A stretch of DNA of 14,709 bases from contig CAJUMT010000075.1 in the NCBI GenBank assembly GCA_910587495.1, positions 1 through 14,709 on the forward strand. The letters run 5' to 3'. This DNA comes from an uncultured Lachnospiraceae bacterium. Lineage in GTDB: Bacteria > Bacillota_A > Clostridia > Lachnospirales > Lachnospiraceae. The position numbers and the translations under genes are program-made. Numbering within the stretch: the first letter of the stretch is position 1; every line of letters begins with the position of its first letter. The notes below the pieces were generated by a model. That model ran no database searches, was not told where the DNA came from, and saw only the letters and a program-made list of their open reading frames with translations. This document shows positions 7,721-14,202 of this stretch, in pieces.

Positions 7721-7823
7721 CCTGTACACCTCCAACTTATATGCTATGTTCCATATTATTCTTGTGATCGTGTATCATGAAAGCGAGACACGGAAAATAC
7801 TTTGCATGAAAACACACGAATAT

Positions 7824-7852
7824 AGTTTAGTAGAAAGAGAGTCAGGTGTCAA
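7824..7852 (-). promoter_or_regulatory. Sigma-A-like promoter of rpsT
   Basis: On the minus strand a perfect -35 TTGACA (7852-7847) is followed after 17 bases by TAAACT (7829-7824), which matches the -10 consensus at 4 of 6 positions. An overlapping TATATT lies slightly further downstream. The predicted start near 7817 leaves a leader of about 95 bases before the TTG codon, containing a possible CGTGT/ACACG stem. Confidence 0.65.
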
Positions 7853-7867
7853 TACATAAAATGTATT
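7851..7867. repeat. AT-rich inverted repeat beside the rpsT -35 box
   Basis: AATACAT (7851-7857) and ATGTATT (7861-7867) are perfect 7-bp inverted repeats separated by AAA. The left arm overlaps the last two bases of the rpsT -35 box. The size suits an operator for a dimeric regulator, but in AT-rich DNA it could be chance. Confidence 0.4.
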
Positions 7868-7891
7868 TTTTTAGAAAAACTATAATAAAAC

Positions 7892-8009
7892 AGCGGAACT
7901 AAAACAGCGTAAGCCCGAACAGCGCCCGGAAGGATTTCGGGACGTATGTTTTTTGGCGGAGCGAAATCCTTCCAGATACAGGGGCGCTGTGAGCGGCTGT
8001 AGCGGAACT
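7892..8009. repeat. 100-bp palindromic element flanked by a 9-bp direct repeat
   Basis: AGCGGAACT occurs at 7892-7900 and again at 8001-8009, enclosing exactly 100 bp. Inside lies a strong nested inverted repeat: GGAAGGATTTCG (7928-7939) pairs perfectly with CGAAATCCTTCC (7962-7973). Next to it ACAGCGCCC (7919-7927) pairs perfectly with GGGCGCTGT (7982-7990), leaving an 8-base bulge on the 3' side. Outermost, ACAGC (7904-7908) can pair with GCTGT (7996-8000). A TAAAACAGCG direct repeat is also present (7886-7895 and 7900-7909). The structure fits either a small MITE-like insertion with a 9-bp target duplication or a structured leader/small RNA upstream of gpr. The repeats are seen directly; the interpretation is open. 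Confidence 0.6.
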
Positions 8010-8026
8010 TTAATAGGAGATGTGTT

Positions 8027-8899
8027 ATGGAAAGAATGAGAGTGAGAACGGACCTGGCGCTGGAGGCGAGGGAAAGCTTTGAAGGAAGCGACACGGAAGT
8101 TCATGGAGTCATCGTCGAGGAAGAGTATGACGAAGAAAAGGAGATGCGCCTGACGCGCGTGCAGATCGTATCGGAACGGGGCGCCAGAGAAATGGGAAAA
8201 CCCATGGGAAATTATCTTACGCTGGAAGCACCGGGGATGGCGGTTCCGGATGAAGATTATCACAGAGAAATATCAGAGGTTCTGGCGGCCTATCTGAAAG
8301 AGCTGATGGGAGAAGAAAAGGAGCGTTCTATCCTGGTGGCGGGTCTTGGAAACAGGGACGTGACGCCGGACGCATTAGGTCCCAAGACGGTGTCCAATCT
8401 TCTGATTACAAGACATCTGATTCGGGAGTACGGCAAGGAAGCTATGGGAATGGGTCCTTGCTGTCAGATCAGCGGGATCGTTCCCGGCGTGATGGCCCAG
8501 ACCGGTATGGAAACCTCGGAGATTATCAAAGGTATCGTGGAGCAGACAAGCCCGGATCTTTTAATTGTTATTGATGCCCTTGCCGCAAGGAGTACAAAAC
8601 GCTTAAGCCGTACGATCCAGCTGACTGATACAGGGATACAACCAGGCTCCGGTGTAGGCAATCATCGAAATTGTTTAACAAAAGAAAGCCTGGGTATTCC
8701 GGTCATCGCTATTGGTGTTCCCACCGTTGTAGAAGCTGCAGCTATTATCTATGACGCCCAGGGTAATTGCGAGCAGATGCCGCCCCATCTAAACGGTATG
8801 TTTGTGACGCCCAAAAATATTGACGAAACTATCAAACAGCTTAGTTTCACTTTATCGGAAGCTTTAAACATTGCATTTCAGGTTCACATGGAGGCATAG
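8027..8899 (+). CDS. gpr: GPR germination protease
   Basis: GPR is the aspartic-type (family A25) endopeptidase that starts breakdown of small acid-soluble spore proteins during germination; it is made as a zymogen in the forespore. The 290-residue product has the N-terminal RTDLALEA motif (7-14), GLGNRDVTPDALGP with D115, and LLIVIDALAARS with D183; D115 and D183 probably correspond to the two catalytic aspartates known in Bacillus. The SGVGNHRN and IGVPTVVEAAAI segments are also typical. It is shorter than Bacillus GPR (about 370), as clostridial versions often are. Only six residues precede RTDLALE, so the propeptide is unusually short; an in-frame stop at 8000-8002 excludes an earlier start. 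AGGAG (8015-8019) precedes the ATG. Codon choice in the last 100 codons looks richer in A/T third positions than the first part. spoIIP follows at once, the known gpr-spoIIP pairing. Confidence 0.96.
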   Translation: MERMRVRTDLALEARESFEGSDTEVHGVIVEEEYDEEKEMRLTRVQIVSERGAREMGKPMGNYLTLEAPGMAVPDEDYHREISEVLAAYLKELMGEEKERSILVAGLGNRDVTPDALGPKTVSNLLITRHLIREYGKEAMGMGPCCQISGIVPGVMAQTGMETSEIIKGIVEQTSPDLLIVIDALAARSTKRLSRTIQLTDTGIQPGSGVGNHRNCLTKESLGIPVIAIGVPTVVEAAAIIYDAQGNCEQMPPHLNGMFVTPKNIDETIKQLSFTLSEALNIAFQVHMEA

Positions 8900-8922
8900 G
8901 ACGTCTTTGCCGCCCATATAAT
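8894..8922 (+). promoter_or_regulatory. Possible sigma-E promoter of spoIIP
   Basis: GCATAGG (8894-8900) and CATATAAT (8915-8922) are separated by 14 bases, close to the Bacillus sigma-E consensus (kmATATT, 14-15 bases, CATACAnT). The -10 differs at one position. spoIIP is a sigma-E gene in Bacillus. The predicted start near 8929 leaves only about 12 bases before the chosen ATG, which is short, so the call is tentative. Confidence 0.35.
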
Positions 8923-8940
8923 AAACGGGTGGGGATGTCT

Positions 8941-10224
8941 ATGGAAAGATTATCAAAGATATGTAACCGGCTGTTGTGGATTTTCTTTTTTGGAGCCGGG
9001 TTTTATATTGTGTTTGTTGGAGGCCAGCGGTTTCTGATGGAGAATCCCAGGGGGCTTTTTATGGACGGAAAAGCCGCCATACAGCGCGTATGCCAAAGAG
9101 AGCTTGCGCGCTGTCTGTATCCGGGACTTTTTCTGGAATATATACAGGAAGATGATGAAAATACTTTATCTGAGCGTTACATACAAAAAGTAATGGCGAT
9201 GCATCCTTTGTATAGGCTTACTTATGGAGCGGATCAGCCTGGTGGCGGGCAGAGTACGGCGACGTATGAGATGTTGATTACAGGGGGCGTACACGATGAG
9301 TATGAGGCAGGCAGCCTGGAAGAAGCGCATGATATGGAATCTCTGGCACAGAAGGAAAACGAAAAGGCACTGGACCAGCAGGAGGAAGATGCCAAAGCCA
9401 GACAGGAACAAGAACAGGAAGCGGCTGCTGGCGAGACAGGGACGAAAACGGCAGGTGTGATCTATAATATGGAAGATTTGTCGGACTTTGATTTCCTTTT
9501 AGGCCATTTCTATACGTTGGATAAGAATACGACCATTTCTCCGGACGATCTTCGGGCGGAGACACTGCTTGCTAAAGATATGAGCCTTGATCTTAATGTA
9601 GAAGGTCCTCAGATACTGATCTATCATACCCATTCACAGGAAGGGTTTATTGATTCGGTTCCGGGAGACAATTCTACCACCATCGTGGGGGTGGGAGAGT
9701 ATTTGGCGCAGCTTCTGCGGGAAAAAGGATATGATGTGATGCATGTGACCAGTGTGTTTGACCTTGTAGATGGAAAGCTGGATCGAAACGAAGCCTACAG
9801 TAAAGCAGCTGTGGAGATTGGCGCGATACTGGAAGAGAATCCTTCGGTTCAGTCGGTCATTGACCTGCACAGGGACGGCGTAGCCGAAGGGACGCATCTT
9901 GTAACGGAGATAAACGGAAAGCAGACAGCAAGGTTTATGTTTTTTAACGGCTTAAGCCGGTCGAAGACGAATGGTCCTATTGCATATTTGAATAATCCGT
10001 ACATACAGGATAATCTGGCGCTTACGCTTCAGTTAAAGCTTGCATGCGAGCAGTATTATCCGGGACTTTCCAGAAATATCTATTTAAAAAGCCTGCGCTA
10101 TAATCTGCATCTGTCGGATAAGGCCATGCTGATAGAGGCGGGCGCGCAGACCAATACGCTGGAAGAGATGATGAATACCATGGAACCGCTGGCAGACATA
10201 CTTGATAAGGTTTTTAATCCATGA
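8941..10224 (+). CDS. spoIIP: Stage II sporulation protein P
   Basis: SpoIIP is a membrane-anchored amidase/endopeptidase that, with SpoIID and SpoIIM, remodels septal peptidoglycan so that the mother cell can engulf the forespore. The 427-residue product has an N-terminal membrane anchor (about 11-29), a variable extracytoplasmic region, a Glu/Gln-rich, probably coiled linker (about 120-170), and the conserved catalytic domain (about 180-427). Expected zinc and catalytic residues are visible: H229 in YHTHSQEGF, the DLHRDGV motif (308-314, H310) and E399 in LIEAGAQTNT. ATG 8941 is preferred because a GGTGGGG site lies at 8928-8934; GTG 8929 and ATG 8935 overlap that site. It follows gpr by 41 bases, and the lepA promoter overlaps its 3' end. 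Nothing is truncated. Confidence 0.95.
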   Translation: MERLSKICNRLLWIFFFGAGFYIVFVGGQRFLMENPRGLFMDGKAAIQRVCQRELARCLYPGLFLEYIQEDDENTLSERYIQKVMAMHPLYRLTYGADQPGGGQSTATYEMLITGGVHDEYEAGSLEEAHDMESLAQKENEKALDQQEEDAKARQEQEQEAAAGETGTKTAGVIYNMEDLSDFDFLLGHFYTLDKNTTISPDDLRAETLLAKDMSLDLNVEGPQILIYHTHSQEGFIDSVPGDNSTTIVGVGEYLAQLLREKGYDVMHVTSVFDLVDGKLDRNEAYSKAAVEIGAILEENPSVQSVIDLHRDGVAEGTHLVTEINGKQTARFMFFNGLSRSKTNGPIAYLNNPYIQDNLALTLQLKLACEQYYPGLSRNIYLKSLRYNLHLSDKAMLIEAGAQTNTLEEMMNTMEPLADILDKVFNP

Positions 10225-10230
10225 TATATT
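10202..10230 (+). promoter_or_regulatory. Sigma-A-like promoter of lepA
   Basis: TTGATA (10202-10207) and TATATT (10225-10230) are separated by 17 bases; each box matches the consensus at 5 of 6 positions. The promoter overlaps the last codons and stop (10222-10224) of spoIIP. Transcription would begin near 10237 and give lepA and hemW vegetative expression independent of the sporulation genes. Confidence 0.65.
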
Positions 10231-10245
10231 ATTGGGTAAGCTTAA

Positions 10246-10267
10246 GCAGATAACATGTATTGTCTGC
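10246..10267 (+). promoter_or_regulatory. Small hairpin in the lepA leader
   Basis: GCAGATAA (10246-10253) pairs with TTGTCTGC (10260-10267), with one T-G wobble and a 6-base loop. No T tract follows, so it is not a typical terminator. It lies in the predicted leader, 23 bases before the lepA ribosome binding site. Function is unknown. Confidence 0.35.
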
Positions 10268-10302
10268 TGCAAAGGGTATGTATGACAGATGGAGGATATC
10301 AG

Positions 10303-12117
10303 ATGGCTAAGGCAGATCAGAAGAAAATTCGCAATTTTTGTATTGTGGCGCATATAGATCACGGAAAATCCACATTAGCGGACCGAATTATAGAAAAAAC
10401 AGGGCTTTTGACCAGCAGAGAGATGCAGTCTCAGGTGTTGGATAATATGGATCTGGAAAGAGAGCGGGGGATCACGATTAAAGCCCAGGCGGTCCGGACC
10501 GTGTATAAAGCGAAGGATGGAGAAGAGTATATTTTCAACCTGATCGACACGCCGGGCCATGTGGACTTTAATTATGAAGTGTCCAGAAGCCTGGCAGCGT
10601 GCGACGGGGCGATACTGGTGGTGGACGCAGCGCAGGGGATTGAGGCCCAGACGCTTGCCAACGTATATCTGGCCCTAGATAATGACCTGGATGTGATGCC
10701 GGTAATCAATAAAATCGACCTTCCGAGTGCGGATCCGGACCGGGTCATTGAAGAAATCGAGGATGTGATCGGGATTGAAGCCCAGGATGCACCGTTGATT
10801 TCGGCAAAAACAGGACAGAATGTGGACGATGTATTAGAACAGATCATAAAAAAGATACCAGCGCCCTCCGGGGACCCGGATGCGCCCCTGCAGGCATTGA
10901 TATTTGACTCTGTGTACGACTCTTATAAAGGCGTCATTATTTTCTGCCGGGTTAAGGAAGGAACCGTAAAAAAGGGTACGCAGATCCGGATGATGGCTAC
11001 CGGGGCAGAAGCAGAAGCGGTAGAGATCGGATATTTCGGAGCCGGACAGTTTATTCCCTGTGAGGAATTAAGCGCCGGTATGGTAGGGTATATTACAGGA
11101 AGCATCAAGAATGTAAAAGACACTCGCGTGGGCGACACGGTGACGGATTGTCTAAATCCGTGTAAGGAACCGCTTCCCGGTTATAAGAAAGTACAGTCTA
11201 TGGTTTACTGTGGACTGTATCCTGCGGACGGAGCAAAATATCCGGATCTTCGGGACGCATTGGAAAAATTACAGTTAAACGACGCGGCGATGCAGTTTGA
11301 GCCGGAGACGTCTATTGCGTTAGGCTTCGGATTTCGGTGCGGTTTCCTTGGGCTTCTGCATTTGGAGATCATCCAGGAACGTCTGGAAAGGGAATATAAT
11401 TTGGATCTGGTCACTACTGCGCCGGGCGTTATTTACCGGGTACACAAAACAAACGGCGATATGATCGAATTGACGAATCCTTCTAATCTTCCGGATCCGT
11501 CAGAGATCGAATACATGGAAGAACCCATGGTAAGCGCGGAGATTATGGTAACGTCCGAGTTTATCGGGTCGATCATGGATCTGTGTCAGGAACGCAGAGG
11601 CATCTATCTGGGCATGGAATATATGGAAGAAAGCCGGGCGCTTTTAAAATACGACCTTCCGTTAAATGAGATTATTTACGACTTTTTTGACGCCTTGAAA
11701 TCCCGTTCCAGAGGGTATGCTTCCTTTGACTATGAATTTAAAGGATATGTACAGTCGGAATTGGCGAAACTGGACATTCTGATTAATAAAGAAGAAGTGG
11801 ACGCGCTGTCCTTTATCGTCCATAAAGCTTCCGCTTACGACAGAGGGCGTAAGATGTGCGAGAAATTAAAAGACGAGATTCCAAGACACCTTTTTGAGAT
11901 TCCGATCCAGGCGGCGGTGGGCGGAAAGATCATCGCCAGGGAGACAGTCAAGGCTATGCGCAAGGACGTGCTTGCAAAATGCTACGGCGGTGATATCACC
12001 CGTAAGAGAAAGCTTTTGGAAAAACAAAAGGAAGGAAAAAAACGGATGAGACAGGTGGGGAATGTGGAGATTCCCCAGAAAGCGTTCATGAGCGTGCTGA
12101 AATTGGACGATAAATGA
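10303..12117 (+). CDS. lepA: Elongation factor 4 (LepA) translational GTPase
   Basis: LepA/EF4 is a ribosome-associated GTPase linked to ribosome assembly and back-translocation. The 604-residue protein has an intact G domain: G1 AHIDHGKST (16-24), G2 RERGITIK (53-60), G3 DTPGH (82-86), G4 NKID (136-139) and G5 SAK (167-169). The EF-G-like domains follow, then the LepA-specific C-terminal domain, with KRKLLEKQKEGKKRMRQVG and VEIPQKAFMSVLK near the end. Length is normal. The start at 10303 has GGAGG (10291-10295) 7 bases upstream; ATG 10255 would add 16 residues, lies in the leader hairpin, and lacks a site. The last four bases (ATGA) overlap hemW, indicating translational coupling. It appears to have its own promoter inside the end of spoIIP. 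Confidence 0.98.
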   Translation: MAKADQKKIRNFCIVAHIDHGKSTLADRIIEKTGLLTSREMQSQVLDNMDLERERGITIKAQAVRTVYKAKDGEEYIFNLIDTPGHVDFNYEVSRSLAACDGAILVVDAAQGIEAQTLANVYLALDNDLDVMPVINKIDLPSADPDRVIEEIEDVIGIEAQDAPLISAKTGQNVDDVLEQIIKKIPAPSGDPDAPLQALIFDSVYDSYKGVIIFCRVKEGTVKKGTQIRMMATGAEAEAVEIGYFGAGQFIPCEELSAGMVGYITGSIKNVKDTRVGDTVTDCLNPCKEPLPGYKKVQSMVYCGLYPADGAKYPDLRDALEKLQLNDAAMQFEPETSIALGFGFRCGFLGLLHLEIIQERLEREYNLDLVTTAPGVIYRVHKTNGDMIELTNPSNLPDPSEIEYMEEPMVSAEIMVTSEFIGSIMDLCQERRGIYLGMEYMEESRALLKYDLPLNEIIYDFFDALKSRSRGYASFDYEFKGYVQSELAKLDILINKEEVDALSFIVHKASAYDRGRKMCEKLKDEIPRHLFEIPIQAAVGGKIIARETVKAMRKDVLAKCYGGDITRKRKLLEKQKEGKKRMRQVGNVEIPQKAFMSVLKLDDK

Positions 12118-13226
12118 TGGAGACGAAGAAACAGACGCTGGAACTGTATATTCATATTCCGTTTTGCGTCCATAAATGCGCTTATTGCGATTTCCTTTCA
12201 GCCCCGGCTGCCCGGGAAACGCAGGAAGCATATGTGGAATGTCTGTTGGAAGAAATACGCCGGTCGGCGAAACTTTCGGAAAACTATGAGGTATCGACTG
12301 TCTTTTTCGGGGGAGGTACACCCAGTATCCTTAAAGGAGAACAGATCGGGCGTATTCTGGAGCAGTTAAAAGCGCAGTTTTCTTTTGAAAAATCTGCTGA
12401 AATCACACTGGAAGCAAATCCGGGTACGGTACACAGGGACAAGCTGAGAACCTATAAAGACGCGGGCGTCAATCGTTTAAGTTTTGGTCTTCAATCTTCG
12501 GAGGATACGGAACTTCGCCTGCTTTCCAGGATTCACACCTGGCAGCAGTTTGTTGAGAGCTATACCCTTGCCCGGGAAGCAGGGTTTGAAAATATCAATA
12601 TAGATCTGATGTCCGCGCTTCCCGGACAGACAAAAGAGAGCTATCAAAAGACGCTTGACCGGGTGGTCCGTCTGAGACCGGAGCATATATCTGCTTACAG
12701 TCTGATCATTGAGGAAGGAACGCCCTTTTATGAGCGGTATGCGGGAAATCCGGAACTGCTGCCCTCAGAAGAAGAAGAACGCGGGATGTATGTTTTGACA
12801 AAGGAGATCCTGGAATCCGGCGGATACAGGCGTTATGAGATATCCAATTATGCAAAAAAAGGCTATGAATGCCGGCATAATCTGGGATATTGGGAGCGGA
12901 CAGACTATAAAGGTTACGGTCTGGGAGCCGCGTCCCTTCTTCACGATATCCGTTTTACAAATCATACGGATTTGTCCGAATATCTGAGCGGGAATTTTGC
13001 GGGCAGTGAAGAAAAACTTACCAGTCGAGCCATTCGGGAAGAATATTTCTTTCTGGGGCTTCGCAAAACCGAAGGCGTTGATCCGGGCATGTACAGACGA
13101 TATTATGAAAAACTGATAAAAAAATTGAAAACACAGGAGCTTTTGGGCGAAAAAAATGGTAAAATATACCTGACAGAAAGAGGAATTGATGTAAGCAACT
13201 ATGTGCTGGCGCAATTCCTGGATTAG
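12114..13226 (+). CDS. hemW: HemW-type radical SAM protein (coproporphyrinogen oxidase-like)
   Basis: HemW proteins are radical SAM relatives of HemN, now regarded as heme chaperones rather than coproporphyrinogen dehydrogenases; many are still labelled oxygen-independent coproporphyrinogen III oxidase. The 370-residue protein has the iron-sulfur motif C18-VHK-C22-AY-C25 followed by Asp-Phe, which lacks the fourth Cys of the HemN CxxxCxxCxC motif. The SAM-binding GGGTPS (66-71), the NRLSFGLQS segment and a HemW C-terminal domain (about 300-365) are also present. Length is typical. The ATG at 12114 overlaps lepA by 4 bases and is followed directly by a second ATG; no strong ribosome binding site is present, so coupling to lepA translation is likely. 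In many Clostridia hrcA-grpE-dnaK comes next; here an AAA ATPase follows instead. Confidence 0.94.
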   Translation: MMETKKQTLELYIHIPFCVHKCAYCDFLSAPAARETQEAYVECLLEEIRRSAKLSENYEVSTVFFGGGTPSILKGEQIGRILEQLKAQFSFEKSAEITLEANPGTVHRDKLRTYKDAGVNRLSFGLQSSEDTELRLLSRIHTWQQFVESYTLAREAGFENINIDLMSALPGQTKESYQKTLDRVVRLRPEHISAYSLIIEEGTPFYERYAGNPELLPSEEEERGMYVLTKEILESGGYRRYEISNYAKKGYECRHNLGYWERTDYKGYGLGAASLLHDIRFTNHTDLSEYLSGNFAGSEEKLTSRAIREEYFFLGLRKTEGVDPGMYRRYYEKLIKKLKTQELLGEKNGKIYLTERGIDVSNYVLAQFLD

Positions 13227-13254
13227 TCAGCACCTATAACAGGAGACTTACACT

Positions 13255-14172
13255 ATGAAAAATGAACTGCATTTTTTGGAAGAACAGGGCGTGGATATCT
13301 CCCTCCTTCGCCAGGCAGAAGCCTTTAGGGAAGAATACCCGGTTTCTGAGGAAGTAAAAAACCGGGTGCAAAAGCCATCGATTCCTTTTTTCGGCAGGGA
13401 GATACTGGAGATGGCGATGGCGGCGCTTTTACAGGGATCAAATCTTTTATTAAGCGGCGCAAAAGCTACAGGAAAAAATATTCTGGCCGAGAATCTGGCA
13501 TGGATTTTCGGAAGGCCTGTTTATAATATTTCCTTTAATATCAACACAGACAGCAGTTCCCTGATCGGTACGGATACCTTTCGGGACAATGAAGTTAAGC
13601 TGCGTAAAGGAAGCGTTTACTGCTGTGCCCAGGAAGGCGGCTTTGGTATCTTTGATGAGATCAATATGGCGAAAAACGACGCGGCCAGCGTACTTCATGC
13701 GACGCTGGATCACAGGCGGATTATTGACGTACCGGGCTATGACAAGATCGACCTGCATCCGGCAGCCCGTTTTATTGGTACTATGAATTACGGCTATGCG
13801 GGTACAAAGGAACTAAATGAAGCACTGGTGTCCCGTTTTCTTGTGATCGATATGCCGGCTCTGACAGAAGATAATCTTTTCAGGATTATTCGTCACGATT
13901 ATCCGGGTATAAAAGAAGAGGCGCTCCAGGCGTTCGCTGGACTTTTTTTAGACCTGCAGAAGAAGGCTTTAAACAGCGAGATATCTACAAAGGCTGTGGA
14001 TCTTCGAGGACTTTTATCTTCTCTTGGCTCGGTAAAGATCGGGCTAAAGCCCTGGCAGGCAGTACAGATGGGGATTACCAATAAAGCCTTTGATATTTTT
14101 GAAAAAGAGATTGTGTCGGATATGGTCATGACGAGAATACCGGAAGATTGGACGAAGGAGCAGGTATTTTAA
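13255..14172 (+). CDS. MoxR-like AAA ATPase with atypical Walker A
   Basis: MoxR-type AAA+ ATPases act as chaperones that activate or assemble partner proteins, usually with a von Willebrand factor A (VWA) protein encoded next door. In this 305-residue protein the Walker A is G68-AKATGKN75, so Asn replaces the usual Ser/Thr after the Lys. Walker B is GIFDEIN (D134, E135), sensor 1 is in IGTMN178, and a likely arginine finger is R194 in ALVSRF. The overall pattern resembles the MoxR/CbbQ/NorQ or dynein-related AAA_5 group. AGGAG (13241-13245) lies 9 bases before the ATG, and hemW ends 28 bases upstream. The next gene starts 30 bases after its stop in the same reading frame, with no further stop between. 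The cellular role is unknown; ATPase activity is likely, though the GKN sequence makes that less certain. Confidence 0.85.
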   Translation: MKNELHFLEEQGVDISLLRQAEAFREEYPVSEEVKNRVQKPSIPFFGREILEMAMAALLQGSNLLLSGAKATGKNILAENLAWIFGRPVYNISFNINTDSSSLIGTDTFRDNEVKLRKGSVYCCAQEGGFGIFDEINMAKNDAASVLHATLDHRRIIDVPGYDKIDLHPAARFIGTMNYGYAGTKELNEALVSRFLVIDMPALTEDNLFRIIRHDYPGIKEEALQAFAGLFLDLQKKALNSEISTKAVDLRGLLSSLGSVKIGLKPWQAVQMGITNKAFDIFEKEIVSDMVMTRIPEDWTKEQVF

Positions 14173-14202
14173 TCTGCTGCCCTTGCCGTATGTGAGAACG
14201 AT

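Larger units (their letters stand above)
7721..8026. other. Divergent rpsT-gpr intergenic region
   Basis: This 306-bp stretch has no convincing protein gene. From left to right it holds the rpsT ribosome binding site and leader, the rpsT promoter (7824-7852), an AT-rich palindrome (7851-7867), a TATAAT-like box (7881-7886) without a good -35, and a 100-bp palindromic element flanked by 9-bp direct repeats (7892-8009). The gpr ribosome binding site AGGAG (8015-8019) is at the right end. An 18-codon ORF (7946-8002) lies in the palindrome but has only a weak ribosome binding site, and I do not call it a gene. No clear sigma-F or sigma-G promoter for gpr was found. Confidence 0.8.

Noticed and set aside
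7881..7886. TATAAT as a -10 box for gpr
   Set aside because: No acceptable -35 lies 16-18 bases upstream, and gpr is expected to use a forespore sigma factor. It is mentioned only in the intergenic entry.
7946..8002. Possible 18-codon leader peptide ORF inside the palindromic element
   Set aside because: The ribosome binding site is weak, the codons lie in the hairpin arms, and there is no codon run suggestive of attenuation.
11866..13214. Minus-strand open frames (149-151 residues) opposite the lepA end and hemW
   Set aside because: They are long only because of codon bias in the sense genes; no motif, ribosome binding site or promoter supports them.
13212..13240. TATAAC before the AAA ATPase gene as a separate promoter
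   Set aside because: No -35-like sequence is found at the right distance; the 28-base gap after hemW fits co-transcription.
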